A stretch of 64,000 nucleotides of DNA from positions 140,296 to 204,295 of the forward strand of contig NZ_NFKA01000003.1 of assembly GCF_002160145.1 (NCBI RefSeq), written 5' to 3'. The notes beneath the pieces are model-generated. The model worked only from the letters and a program-made list of their open reading frames with translations, searched no databases and had not been told where the DNA came from. Position numbers and translations under genes: made by a program. The stretch comes from Gemmiger sp. An194 (GTDB lineage: Bacteria; Bacillota; Clostridia; Oscillospirales; Ruminococcaceae). How positions within the stretch are numbered: position 1 is the stretch's first letter; each line of letters begins with the position of its first letter. Below are positions 53,406 through 63,923 of the stretch, in pieces.

Positions 53406-53423
53406 GCGATTGCATCAGGCTTC

Positions 53424-53465
53424 GCCCGACCATCCTGTTTGTAAACAGGATGGCCGGGCTTTTTT
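53424..53465 (+). terminator. terminator of the mod operon
   Basis: A 17-bp stem from GCCCGACCATCCTGTTT (53424-53440) and AAACAGGATGGCCGGGC (53443-53459), one G-T type mismatch, then six T. Confidence 0.93.
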
Positions 53466-53508
53466 GCGCCTTGCCCATCGAAAAAATGTTAATTTTTTGT
53501 GAACCCTC

Positions 53509-53565
53509 TTGACAAGAAAAATCAGCAGTTCTACAATGTTAGCAGTCGAAGCGCTAGAGTGCTAA
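53509..53565 (+). promoter_or_regulatory. clpB promoter with CIRCE operator
   Basis: TTGACA (53509-53514), 17-base spacer, TACAAT (53532-53537). TTAGCAGTC-N9-GAGTGCTAA (53539-53565) is CIRCE with one mismatch in the left arm. HrcA should repress clpB, released on heat or misfolding stress. No CtsR box is seen. Confidence 0.93.
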
Positions 53566-53615
53566 AACAAATAAAATTTCTTACTTTGTTCGGTAATGAA
53601 AAGGGGGCTTGCCCA

Positions 53616-56216
<2,601 letters not shown>

Positions 56217-56236
56217 TTCCCCTTTCCCAATACGCA

Positions 56237-56271
56237 AAATGCCCCGTGGCCGCTGGCCACGGGGCATTTTT
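56237..56271. terminator. convergent terminator
   Basis: AAAATGCCCCGTGGCC (from 56237) pairs with GGCCACGGGGCATTTT around a three-base loop. It serves clpB and sdpI. Confidence 0.93.
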
Positions 56272-56273
56272 TC

Positions 56274-56939
56274 TTACCGCATGATTTTCTTGAACACAAG
56301 GAAGGAGTAAACGTAAATCCAGATCACGCCGCCGAAAATCACCACCAGCAGCGCACCCAGGGTGAGCCCCTCGCCCAGAGCCTTTGCGAACAGGCCCAGG
56401 AACAGCAGCGCCACGCCCATCACCACAAATGTGATGCCGCCCATGCGCTGGGTGCGGTTCCAGTTGTGCTCGTCCGCCAGCGCCCAGGGGGTGCGGCAGC
56501 CGAAGGTGTAGTTCTGCTTGATGCGGGGCATATAGTTGCCCAGCAGGATGAACAGAATGCCGATGCCGCCGCTCACCAGCACTCCCACCAGGCTGCTGCC
56601 GTCCGGCAGGACGTTGTAAACGGTGAGCTCACTCAGCCAGCTGATGCCGCACATAAACAGCACGATGCCCGCCAGAAAGCCCCGGTAGATGCCGCCGAAT
56701 TTCTGAAAGTTCTCGCTGCGGGGGTCGATTTTAGGCACCACCGCGATCAGCAGCAGAATCACCGCCGGGATCAACGCGGTGACCAGAATCATATATTTCG
56801 GGCCCCAGCCGTCCACCTGGCCGTCAAAGCCCCAGTGCATGGGCACCGTGTCCGGCATGGCCGGATAAAAGCACAGATGGGCGATGAAATTCACCAGACA
56901 CACCGCCCCCAGCGCGATCAGCAGTTTTTTATTTTTCAT
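56274..56939 (-). CDS. sdpI: SdpI-family membrane protein
   Basis: 221 residues from MKNKKLL, with GGGAGG upstream. Six or so TM helices; an N-terminal DUF1648 region (FYPAMPDTVPMHWGFDGQVDGW) and the SdpI domain (YTFGCRTPWALADEHNWNRTQR). In Bacillus SdpI gives immunity to the killing peptide SdpC and holds SdpR at the membrane. The gene overlaps its regulator by 11 bases. No SdpC-like toxin gene is next to it, so this may be a defence-only or osmotic/envelope-stress pair. Confidence 0.88.
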   Translation of the reverse strand: MKNKKLLIALGAVCLVNFIAHLCFYPAMPDTVPMHWGFDGQVDGWGPKYMILVTALIPAVILLLIAVVPKIDPRSENFQKFGGIYRGFLAGIVLFMCGISWLSELTVYNVLPDGSSLVGVLVSGGIGILFILLGNYMPRIKQNYTFGCRTPWALADEHNWNRTQRMGGITFVVMGVALLFLGLFAKALGEGLTLGALLVVIFGGVIWIYVYSFLVFKKIMR

Positions 56940-57210
56940 TGCTTTCGCCTCCCTTGGCAAACCCCATATCGTAAAACCATTTCATCAGCTCCTGGAACAC
57001 CGTCAGGTTCAGGCAGTACACAATGTTCTGCCCCCGCCGCTCGTCGGTAACAAGGCCCGCCGCCTTCAGAATACTCAGATGGTGGCTGACCGACGGCTTT
57101 GTCATCTGAAACCGGGCGGCAATGTCGCCCGCGGTCATCTCTCCGCCGCTGAGCAGCTCCAGAATGTGCCGCCGGGTCGGGTCCGCCAATGCCTTGAACG
57201 CATCCCCCAT
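56929..57210 (-). CDS. sdpR: SdpR-type ArsR-family repressor
   Basis: 93 residues from MGDAFKALADPTRRHI; AAAGGAGG lies upstream, while a longer frame to 57618 has none. The ArsR winged helix reads MTAGDIAARFQMTKPSVSHHLSIL followed by the wing TDERRGQNIVYCLN. No metal-binding Cys pair of ArsR/SmtB is seen, which fits SdpR (titrated to membrane by SdpI). It overlaps sdpI. A palindrome in its promoter region is the likely autoregulatory site. Confidence 0.9.
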   Translation of the reverse strand: MGDAFKALADPTRRHILELLSGGEMTAGDIAARFQMTKPSVSHHLSILKAAGLVTDERRGQNIVYCLNLTVFQELMKWFYDMGFAKGGESNEK

Positions 57211-57261
57211 GATCGCAATCCTCCTTTCGCCCTGGTCCGGGCGGTTCATTTTTATCTTTTC

Positions 57262-57287
57262 GATATTTAGATAATTTTCTAAATATC
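57262..57287. promoter_or_regulatory. palindromic operator of sdpR-sdpI
   Basis: GATATTTAG (57262-57270) and CTAAATATC (57279-57287), 9-bp perfect arms around eight bases, about 50 bases before the sdpR start. A TTGAAA about 10 bases further upstream may be the -35. Confidence 0.75.
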
Positions 57288-57338
57288 TTTTCAAGTTCAG
57301 TATAACACTGGTCCAGAGTACTGTCAAGGGCAGCGAAA

Positions 57339-57371
57339 GGGGCGCGGCAAATTTTGCCGCGCCCCTGTTTT
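57339..57371. terminator. stem-loop at the blaR1 3' end
   Basis: GGGGCGCGGCAA (57339-57350) pairs with TTGCCGCGCCCC (57354-57365). The longer T run lies on the plus side; on the minus side only three T follow, so for blaR1 it is a modest terminator. Confidence 0.65.
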
Positions 57372-57377
57372 TTGTGC

Positions 57378-59411
57378 TCAAATGACCATCACATCGCAGC
57401 TGACCACTCGCCAGCCACCGTCCTCGTTTTCGGTATTGTTCATCCGGTAGAAGTAGCCATATTCCGGCACCAGACCCTGGGCGTCGCTGCACTGCCACAG
57501 CACCACCACATAATCCCTTCCCTGCCGATAGACCTGAGTAAACCGGCTGGCGGGCTCCGGCCCCTCCAAAAGGCCGCCCATCTCCTGCAGCCGCCAGCCT
57601 TCCGGCTCCTGGTAGCACATCAGCTCCAGCACCTCCGGCGCGGGCTGATAGTCCAGAATGCCCAGATAACGCTCGGCTGCATCTGCCAGCTGATTGGTGG
57701 TAACGGTCTGCCCCTGTGCAATCTCGCCTTCCTCTTCCATCCGCACAAACAGATAGGCCAGCTGCTGGTAAGGGCTGATGTCCTCCACATCCGAAAATCC
57801 CTCCCGGCTCAGCCAGTTCCGCACCAGCTTTACTTCATCCTGCAGCTCTTCCAGCTGTGCCGTATCCAACCCCGGCACACCGTGCCGGTCAAGGTCGCTC
57901 TCCGGCTGCATCTTCCAGATGCAGCCTTCGTCGTAAAAGCTGTCCGATCCATCGTGGAACGCAAGCCAGTAGGTATGCTGGCCCTCCAGTAAAGGGGTAT
58001 TGCCCCGCTTTTCCACATCCAGGTCCACGAACACCCGGTAGATCCCGTCCTGTTCGGTCAGACCCACCGCACCGCTGTTCAGCTCCAGCCCGGAAAGGTC
58101 TGAAAGAGCGTAGAAGCCCGCATCATACACCGGTTCCCCGCTCAGGGCAAAGCACCGGTTCACCGCCTGCTGATCGCCGTGCTTGAGGGCGTCCACCAGA
58201 GCGAAGGCATTTAAGTAGCCTTGGGCGGTCAGCGGGTCGGTCTCTGCGATGCGGGCCGCTGTGGATTCCTTTGTCTCGGGCGGCTCGTTGTTCTCCTCTG
58301 CGGGCGCGCTTGTCCCCGACTCGGAGGCCGTGCCGGATACCGCGGCAGAAGCCGGTTCCGAGGTACTCTCCCCGCCGGGCAGCTGCACCCGCAGCCCGCA
58401 GCAGCACAGCAGAGCAAGCAGGGCCATCAGGCCAAACACCGCCGCGCCCTTTTTGCCCTTCACCGGGCGCATCACCCGGGCAAAGCGGCGCATGATCTCT
58501 TGCTTTTCCAACGCAAACCGGGTGGACAGCACCGGCGCGGGCTGCCCGGCAGCATCAATGGCATGGAGCAGCGCCTGGCAGTAGGCCTGCCGCCACTGGG
58601 GCGGACGGCTGGCCGCCACCGTCTCGTCGCAGGCCAGCTCGATCTCCCGCTGGGCCTGCCCGGCCATCCAGTGGACCAGCGGGTTGAACCAGTGCACCGC
58701 CCGCGCCAGCAGGATCAGCAGCTTGCGCTGGATGTCCCGTCGGCGGCAGTGGGCCATTTCATGGGCCAGAATCAGCGCCAGCTCCTCTTTGGGCGGCAGC
58801 TTCACCGGCAAAAGCAGGGTGGGCGAAGCAAGCCCCGCCATCATGGGGCTGGCCCCCAGCGGGCTCTGCCGCACCCGGGGCAGGCTGGAAAGCCCCGCCT
58901 CCACGGCGGCGGCGCGAACCACCGGCTCCACCCAGTCGGGGGCAGGCTGCTCCCAGCGCCTCACCCCATGCCGCCAGCGAAGGTAGGACGCCATCTGCAC
59001 CGCCAGCATTCCCGCCGCGCCCAGCAGCCATACCGCCGCCGCCACGGTCAGCGGGCTTGGCAGTGTCCGGCCCGGTTGTGTCGGCTCCTCCCCGGCCGGA
59101 ACAAAAGTCCCGCCGGAGGGCAGGGTCTGGGGCCCGGCTTGCTCCTGCGTCCGCTCACCGCTGCCCATGAGCCGTGCTGCTGCCTCGGGCACCTCCAGAA
59201 CGAAAGCAGGACGATTTGCCACCGCTTTGCTTTCCGGAAGAAGTCCGGCCAGCGGCAGCACCAGCAATGCCGTCAGCAGCAGCGTCCAGACCCGGCAGCG
59301 CCAGCGGGCACAGACCCGCTTTTCCAGCCGCTTTTGCACAAGTGCCCACACCAGGCCCGCCGCGCTTGCCCCGACGCTCACCGCAATCACTGACAAAAAC
59401 AGGTCGTTCAT
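57378..59411 (-). CDS. BlaR1/MecR1-like M56 membrane metalloprotease with unusual sensor domain
   Basis: 677 residues. TM helices at ~3-23, ~42-58, ~122-142 and ~320-340 surround a cytoplasmic M56 zinc protease with HEMAH at 217-221 and a downstream ELACDE ligand. In the classic proteins the outer C-terminal domain is a penicillin-binding fold with SXXK. Here the outer ~330 residues lack an SXXK/SDN/KTG set and look unrelated (DPLTAQGYLNAFALVDALKHG onwards). A signal other than beta-lactam is therefore likely. The gene starts one base after the blaI stop. Confidence 0.85.
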   Translation of the reverse strand: MNDLFLSVIAVSVGASAAGLVWALVQKRLEKRVCARWRCRVWTLLLTALLVLPLAGLLPESKAVANRPAFVLEVPEAAARLMGSGERTQEQAGPQTLPSGGTFVPAGEEPTQPGRTLPSPLTVAAAVWLLGAAGMLAVQMASYLRWRHGVRRWEQPAPDWVEPVVRAAAVEAGLSSLPRVRQSPLGASPMMAGLASPTLLLPVKLPPKEELALILAHEMAHCRRRDIQRKLLILLARAVHWFNPLVHWMAGQAQREIELACDETVAASRPPQWRQAYCQALLHAIDAAGQPAPVLSTRFALEKQEIMRRFARVMRPVKGKKGAAVFGLMALLALLCCCGLRVQLPGGESTSEPASAAVSGTASESGTSAPAEENNEPPETKESTAARIAETDPLTAQGYLNAFALVDALKHGDQQAVNRCFALSGEPVYDAGFYALSDLSGLELNSGAVGLTEQDGIYRVFVDLDVEKRGNTPLLEGQHTYWLAFHDGSDSFYDEGCIWKMQPESDLDRHGVPGLDTAQLEELQDEVKLVRNWLSREGFSDVEDISPYQQLAYLFVRMEEEGEIAQGQTVTTNQLADAAERYLGILDYQPAPEVLELMCYQEPEGWRLQEMGGLLEGPEPASRFTQVYRQGRDYVVVLWQCSDAQGLVPEYGYFYRMNNTENEDGGWRVVSCDVMVI

Positions 59412-59412
59412 C

Positions 59413-59802
59413 TCACTCGTCCTCCTGCTTCAGCTGTTCCAGATAATCCGCCAGCTCCTGCACCTCCTGATGGCTCAGCGCGTGGCACTGGTGCAGCGCC
59501 GCGATCAGATTTTTCGCGCTGCCGCCGAACATACGGCCCAGCGCGCTTTTGCTTTCCACTTGGAGATATGCCTCCCGGCTCACCAGCGGCCGGATCAGAT
59601 AGGCCCGGCCCTGCTTTTCCCGCGCCAGAAAGCCCTTTTGCTCCAGCCGGGTGAGCATGGCCAGAATGGTGGTAGGCGCCCACTGCTTTTTGCCTCCCAG
59701 CACCTGCTCCAGCTGGGTGCGGGCCACCGGCGCCTCAGCCGCCCACACTGCCTTCATGACCTCCAGCTCTGCGTCCGGCAGGCGTTTGATCGTGTTTTCC
59801 AT
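59413..59802 (-). CDS. BlaI/MecI-family repressor
   Basis: 129 residues from MENTIKRLPDAE; GGAGG lies seven bases before this ATG (within a slightly longer frame to 59817). Winged helix: ELEVMKAVWAAEAPVARTQL, then KKQWAPTTILAMLTRLEQKG, wing LAREKQGRAYLIRP, and a helical dimer domain. The paired M56 protease cleaves such repressors to induce the operon. Two inverted repeats of the BlaI kind lie in the promoter. Confidence 0.92.
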   Translation of the reverse strand: MENTIKRLPDAELEVMKAVWAAEAPVARTQLEQVLGGKKQWAPTTILAMLTRLEQKGFLAREKQGRAYLIRPLVSREAYLQVESKSALGRMFGGSAKNLIAALHQCHALSHQEVQELADYLEQLKQEDE

Positions 59803-59821
59803 CCCGTTCACCTCCATTTTT

Positions 59822-59862
59822 CTACACTTGTAGTATCTAGCTATATTCTACGATTGTAGAAT
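59822..59862. promoter_or_regulatory. two BlaI-type operators
   Basis: CTACACTTGTAG (59822-59833) and ATTCTACGATTGTAGAAT (59845-59862), both with TACANNTGTA/TACNATNGTA-like cores. They flank and cover the -10 region of the blaI promoter. Confidence 0.8.
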
Positions 59863-59874
59863 ATAATCTGTCAA
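59845..59874 (-). promoter_or_regulatory. blaI-blaR1 promoter
   Basis: Minus strand TTGACA (59869-59874), 18-base spacer, TAGAAT (59845-59850). Confidence 0.75.
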
Positions 59875-59885
59875 GCCTCGCGCAA

Positions 59886-59914
59886 ACAAAAAAGAGGCCC
59901 ACAAAGGCCTCTTT
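59886..59914 (-). terminator. terminator of the lipoprotein/GT operon
   Basis: AAAGAGGCC (59891-59899) pairs with GGCCTCTTT (59906-59914), and on the minus strand TTTTTT follows. Confidence 0.88.
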
Positions 59915-59930
59915 CTGCTTACTTGAATGG

Positions 59931-60776
59931 TCATTCCACCGTGATGCGGCAGGGCAGCACGCTGCCCTCGTCGGTTTTCCAGTAAAACCAGTCCCCGTCG
60001 AACCGCAGCTCGCCGTCGGTGTGCAGCGGGTCCGGCTGGGTGCTGGTCAGCTGCAGCAGCTGGCGGCCGTCCTGGTCGGTGATGGTCAGGGTGCTTTTGC
60101 CCTTATCGTCGGTTTCCAGGGTCAGCCGGGCCAGCGCCTGGCTGGTCAGCTCGGTGCCCTGGCTGTTGTAGCGGCGGATCTTCTCCCCCACCAGCACATA
60201 GAAGCCCTCGTCCATCGGGTCCTCCCACCAGGTTTCGGCCCCCTCGGGCAGCTGCCGGGGTTCGGCGGTGGGCAGCGGCGGGGCCACCGTTTCCTGGTAG
60301 GCCCACAGCTCCGCCAGGCTGGCAAACTGCGCTTCCAGCACCGGGGTGCCATTCAAATCGCAGAAGCCCCACAGCCCGTCCGCGCAATAAGGAGCCATGG
60401 AAGCGCCGGGCAGATAGGCATATTGTTCTGCCAACCAGTCCATCCGCTGCCAGAGGTCGGACTCATCCGTCGGGCCATCGTACTGGTGCAGAATCACATC
60501 CGCGCCGGCCGTGTACAGGGGCTTGTACTCGCCGCCCGCCGCCCGGTAGCCTGCCTGGCCCTGCCCATACACAAAGGCCCAGTCGCCTGTGAAGGCTCCG
60601 AAATACTCATATCCGTCGTATAATCCCACATGCTGAGTCACCACCACGGCACCCTCCACCGGCTTCCTTGCACGCAGCTGCACCGTATCCTGTGAAGCTG
60701 CCTGCTCTCCCGCGCAGCCGCAGGCCAACAGCAGCAGCGCCGCCGCCAGGGCCAAAACGCCTCGTTTTGCGCTCAT
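59931..60776 (-). CDS. lipoprotein with a WG-repeat-like segment
   Basis: 281 residues from MSAKRGV, with AAAGGAGAG upstream. Signal peptide with lipobox LACGC (Cys ~19-21). The segment CADGLWGFCDLNGTPVLEAQ (~125-145) is one WG beta repeat; the rest is beta-rich without recognisable family. The C-terminal part (RFDGDWFYWKTDEGS) looks like a small barrel. It starts 17 bases after the stop of the GT-like membrane protein and is co-transcribed with it. Function unknown; a surface or wall-linked role is likely. Confidence 0.65.
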   Translation of the reverse strand: MSAKRGVLALAAALLLLACGCAGEQAASQDTVQLRARKPVEGAVVVTQHVGLYDGYEYFGAFTGDWAFVYGQGQAGYRAAGGEYKPLYTAGADVILHQYDGPTDESDLWQRMDWLAEQYAYLPGASMAPYCADGLWGFCDLNGTPVLEAQFASLAELWAYQETVAPPLPTAEPRQLPEGAETWWEDPMDEGFYVLVGEKIRRYNSQGTELTSQALARLTLETDDKGKSTLTITDQDGRQLLQLTSTQPDPLHTDGELRFDGDWFYWKTDEGSVLPCRITVE

Positions 60777-60792
60777 GCGGTCTTCTCTCCTT

Positions 60793-62310
60793 TCAGCTGT
60801 TGCGGCGGTACAGCACATAGTTCCCGTATTCCTCAAACTGCTGCTCGCCGCTCACAGCGGTGTACTGTTCATCCAGCAGCTGCTGCACCCCGGCCTCCAC
60901 CGGCCCATCCACCGCCAGCCATTTGGGCGGGTCCTGCCGCAGCGATTCATTGATCTCGGCGCGCATGGCCGGGTCGTCCTGCGCCTGCCAGTCCTGATGG
61001 ATGAAATACCGCTGGCAGGGCCGGATGTCCGCCGCCAGATACCACTGGGCATCCACGTTGTAGCCTAGCACCGAATCCCGCTCCTCGGCCGGAATCACCG
61101 CCGCAACAGACCGGGCGGCGTTGTTGTAATCCAGCACCTCATAGGGGTAACGGGCCATGAAGCTGTCCGCGTTCCAGCCGGGCAGCCGGACCAGCAGGCT
61201 CACCGCCCACAGCCCGCACAGCGCCGGCGCGGCCCAGGCCAGCTTGCAGCCCTTGCCGCCCCGGAAAAGCTCCGCCGCCAGCACAAAGGCCAGCGGGATC
61301 AGCGGGGTCGCGATCATAAAATAATGTACATAGGGGCGGTTTGAAAACAGCACATACATGCTCAGCGCCGTACTCAAAAGGCCACCCCAGGCCAGCAGGT
61401 CGGTTTTCCGCCGGATCAGAGCCGCGATGCAGAGCACCGCCAGCAAAAACAGCGGCGCGCCGAAATCGGTGAGCACCCGGTTCAGAGTGCTGGCCGCCCA
61501 CTGATTGCCCGCGTAATATTCCGCAATGGAAAATTCGGTGGCATAAAAGATGTTGTAGCCGATGGTGCCGTAGAACATATCCCCCAGCGAGCCCTTGCAG
61601 GCAAAGTACACCGCAAAGGGGCCGGTGATGAGCACAAAGCCACCCAGAAAACCGCCCATGTTGGCGAAGAGATTTTTCCACTGGCGGCTGACCAGCAGCG
61701 CCAGCGTGATCACCAGCACATAGCTGCACACCGCCACCGCACTGGTGACCCGCAGCATCAAAACGGCTCCGAAGGATACGCCGTACACCGCCGCCCACTG
61801 CCAGGGGTGAGGCGCGGCCGGGTCGTCCCGGCGGGCAAGGCACCAGCGCGCCGCCAGATACAGGCTGACGACCAGAAAGGGCAGACTGTATTCCTCGGTC
61901 ATGTTGCCCTCGTCAAAGGTGCGGGCCAGATACACAAGGGCCAGCGCCGCGGCTCCCAGCGCCCAGGGGCGGGAGAGCGCGGTGCGCCCCAGCCGGTACA
62001 GCCCCCAGATGGCGACGGCCAGGCTGACGGTCTGCACCACCAAAATTCCCGCCCGGCCGTGAAGCCAGTAGCCCACCGCATCCACAAAGAAGATCAGCGG
62101 GCCCTTGTGGTCAAACAGCTGGGAATAGGGGGTGAACCCTTGGGCCCAATACTTGCCGATGGTCTGAAAGATGGCGGAGTCAAACCCGCAGTATCCCGGA
62201 TACAGAAAGCTGGTGGAATAGGAAAACCGCACCACAAACACCGCGGCCAGCGCCAGAACCGCCAGCACGGCGGCAGCCAGCCGGGCGGGGCGGTGAATGG
62301 TCCTCTTCAA
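60793..62310 (-). CDS. GT39/ArnT-like membrane glycosyltransferase
   Basis: 505 residues from a TTG at 62310, which has AAAGGAGG seven bases upstream; an in-frame ATG at 62337 lacks a site. About 11 TM helices. The first outer loop has SYSTSFLYPGYCGFDSAIF and YSQLFDHKGPLIFFVDA, the Asp and aromatic pattern of PMT/ArnT-type GT-C transferases. The soluble outer C-terminus (~415-505) ends in YVLYRRNS. It likely moves a sugar from a lipid carrier to a wall component. Followed by the lipoprotein gene. Confidence 0.8.
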   Translation of the reverse strand: MKRTIHRPARLAAAVLAVLALAAVFVVRFSYSTSFLYPGYCGFDSAIFQTIGKYWAQGFTPYSQLFDHKGPLIFFVDAVGYWLHGRAGILVVQTVSLAVAIWGLYRLGRTALSRPWALGAAALALVYLARTFDEGNMTEEYSLPFLVVSLYLAARWCLARRDDPAAPHPWQWAAVYGVSFGAVLMLRVTSAVAVCSYVLVITLALLVSRQWKNLFANMGGFLGGFVLITGPFAVYFACKGSLGDMFYGTIGYNIFYATEFSIAEYYAGNQWAASTLNRVLTDFGAPLFLLAVLCIAALIRRKTDLLAWGGLLSTALSMYVLFSNRPYVHYFMIATPLIPLAFVLAAELFRGGKGCKLAWAAPALCGLWAVSLLVRLPGWNADSFMARYPYEVLDYNNAARSVAAVIPAEERDSVLGYNVDAQWYLAADIRPCQRYFIHQDWQAQDDPAMRAEINESLRQDPPKWLAVDGPVEAGVQQLLDEQYTAVSGEQQFEEYGNYVLYRRNS

Positions 62311-62457
62311 AAAGCATCCTCCTTTTGGGCGTATCATCACGTAAAAATCCTTTATCAGGGTAACACAAACCCCCGCAAAAGTAAACCAAACCTGCCACTG
62401 GCAAAATTGTGCACAAATTACTCGTGTGCTTTCTGTGAAAATCGTCGATTTTCCAAC

Positions 62458-62486
62458 TGTAAAGCGAAATTTGTTTGCGCTATAAT
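62458..62486 (+). promoter_or_regulatory. promoter of the MATE gene
   Basis: TGTAAA (62458-62463), 17-base spacer, TATAAT (62481-62486). The -35 is weak, the -10 exact. Confidence 0.55.
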
Positions 62487-62537
62487 GTTTCTGATTTAAG
62501 CTTATCGGGACGCACCGGGGCAAGAGGGGGAATCGTT

Positions 62538-63887
62538 TTGAACAAGAAAATCACCGTTGCGGGGCACGAGTTCTCGCTGCTGGCCATGACCTGGCCGGTG
62601 TTCATCGAGCTGCTTTTGCAGATGCTGGTGGGTAACATCGACCAGATCATGCTCAGCCGCTACAACGCCACCGCCGTTGCCGCGGTGGGCAACGCGAACC
62701 AGATCATGACCACCCTGATCCTCACCTTCAACGTGATCAGTCTGGCGGCCACCATCATGCTCAGCCAGTATCTGGGCGCGCGGGAATACGATAAGGTGGA
62801 GCAGATCTACACCCTGGCGGTCTGTTTGAACCTGGCCGTGAGTCTGGTGATCACCGGCGGCCTGCTGCTGGGCGCGGACGGCCTGTTCAGCATTATGCAG
62901 GTGCCCATGGAGGCCCGGCCGGAGGCGAAAAGCTACCTGCTCATCACCGCCCTCAGCCTGCCCTGTCAGGCGCTGATGCTCACCTTCAGCGCCTTTTTGC
63001 GGGCCCATGCCAAGATGCTTGTCATCATGCTCAGCACCGGCATCATCAACCTGATCAACATCGTGGGCAACACCGCCTTTATCTACGGTCTCGGCCCCAT
63101 GCCCCGGCTGGGCGCGGCGGGCGCGGCGCTCTCCACCAGCATCTGCCGCACCGCCGGTATGCTGATGATGATCTTCGCCTTCTTCCACACCGTGCAGAAC
63201 GCCCGGGTGAGCCTGAAGGCGCTGCGGCCCTTCCCCACCGACCTGCTCAAGCGGTTTCTGGGCATCGGCCTGCCCGCCGGCGGCGAGGGCCTTTCCTACA
63301 ACCTGTCCCAGTCCACCAGCCTGGTGTTCGTGAACCTGATGGGCACCTTCGCGGTGACCACCCGCATGTACTGCGCCATGTTCGCCCAGGTGTGCTACAT
63401 GCTCATCAGTGCGGTAAGCCAGGCAGTGGCCATCGTGGTGGGCTACTGCGTGGGCGCGAAGGCCTTTGACCAGGCAGACCGGCAGAACTGGAATGTGCTG
63501 AAAACCTTCACCCCCATCACCCTGATCATCGCGGCGGTGCTGGCGGTGTTCTCCCAGCCGCTGCTGAGCCTGTTCAGCAGCGACCCTCAGGTGATCGCTC
63601 TGGGCCGGAACGTGATGATCGTGGAGGTCTTTCTGGAGCTGGGCCGCTGCTTCAACATTTTGATGGTGCGCAACCTGCAGGCGGTGGGCGACGTGCGCTT
63701 CCCGGTGCTGGTGGGCATCGCCAGCCAGTGGATCGTGGGCGTGGGCGTGGCCTGGCTACTGGGCATCCATTTCGGTCTGGGCCTGGTGGGCGTGTGGATC
63801 GCCTTTGCGCTGGACGAAAACCTGCGTGCGCTGATCTTCGTCATCCGCTGGAAGCAGGGCGGCTGGCGGCGCATCAAGACCGTGTAA
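62538..63887 (+). CDS. MATE-family efflux transporter
   Basis: 449 residues from a TTG with GAGGGGG seven bases before it. Twelve TM helices in two six-helix bundles. The block WPVFIELLLQMLVGNIDQIM at the start and LSYNLSQSTSLVFVNLMGT in the second half are typical of MATE proteins. It exports cationic drugs or metabolites in exchange for Na+ or H+. It is divergent from the GT39-like gene and not linked to a regulator. No terminator is seen before the insertion-sequence-like end. Confidence 0.92.
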   Translation: MNKKITVAGHEFSLLAMTWPVFIELLLQMLVGNIDQIMLSRYNATAVAAVGNANQIMTTLILTFNVISLAATIMLSQYLGAREYDKVEQIYTLAVCLNLAVSLVITGGLLLGADGLFSIMQVPMEARPEAKSYLLITALSLPCQALMLTFSAFLRAHAKMLVIMLSTGIINLINIVGNTAFIYGLGPMPRLGAAGAALSTSICRTAGMLMMIFAFFHTVQNARVSLKALRPFPTDLLKRFLGIGLPAGGEGLSYNLSQSTSLVFVNLMGTFAVTTRMYCAMFAQVCYMLISAVSQAVAIVVGYCVGAKAFDQADRQNWNVLKTFTPITLIIAAVLAVFSQPLLSLFSSDPQVIALGRNVMIVEVFLELGRCFNILMVRNLQAVGDVRFPVLVGIASQWIVGVGVAWLLGIHFGLGLVGVWIAFALDENLRALIFVIRWKQGGWRRIKTV

Positions 63888-63923
63888 TTCCGTTTTCATC
63901 AAAAACAGGGAGCACCGGCAGTT

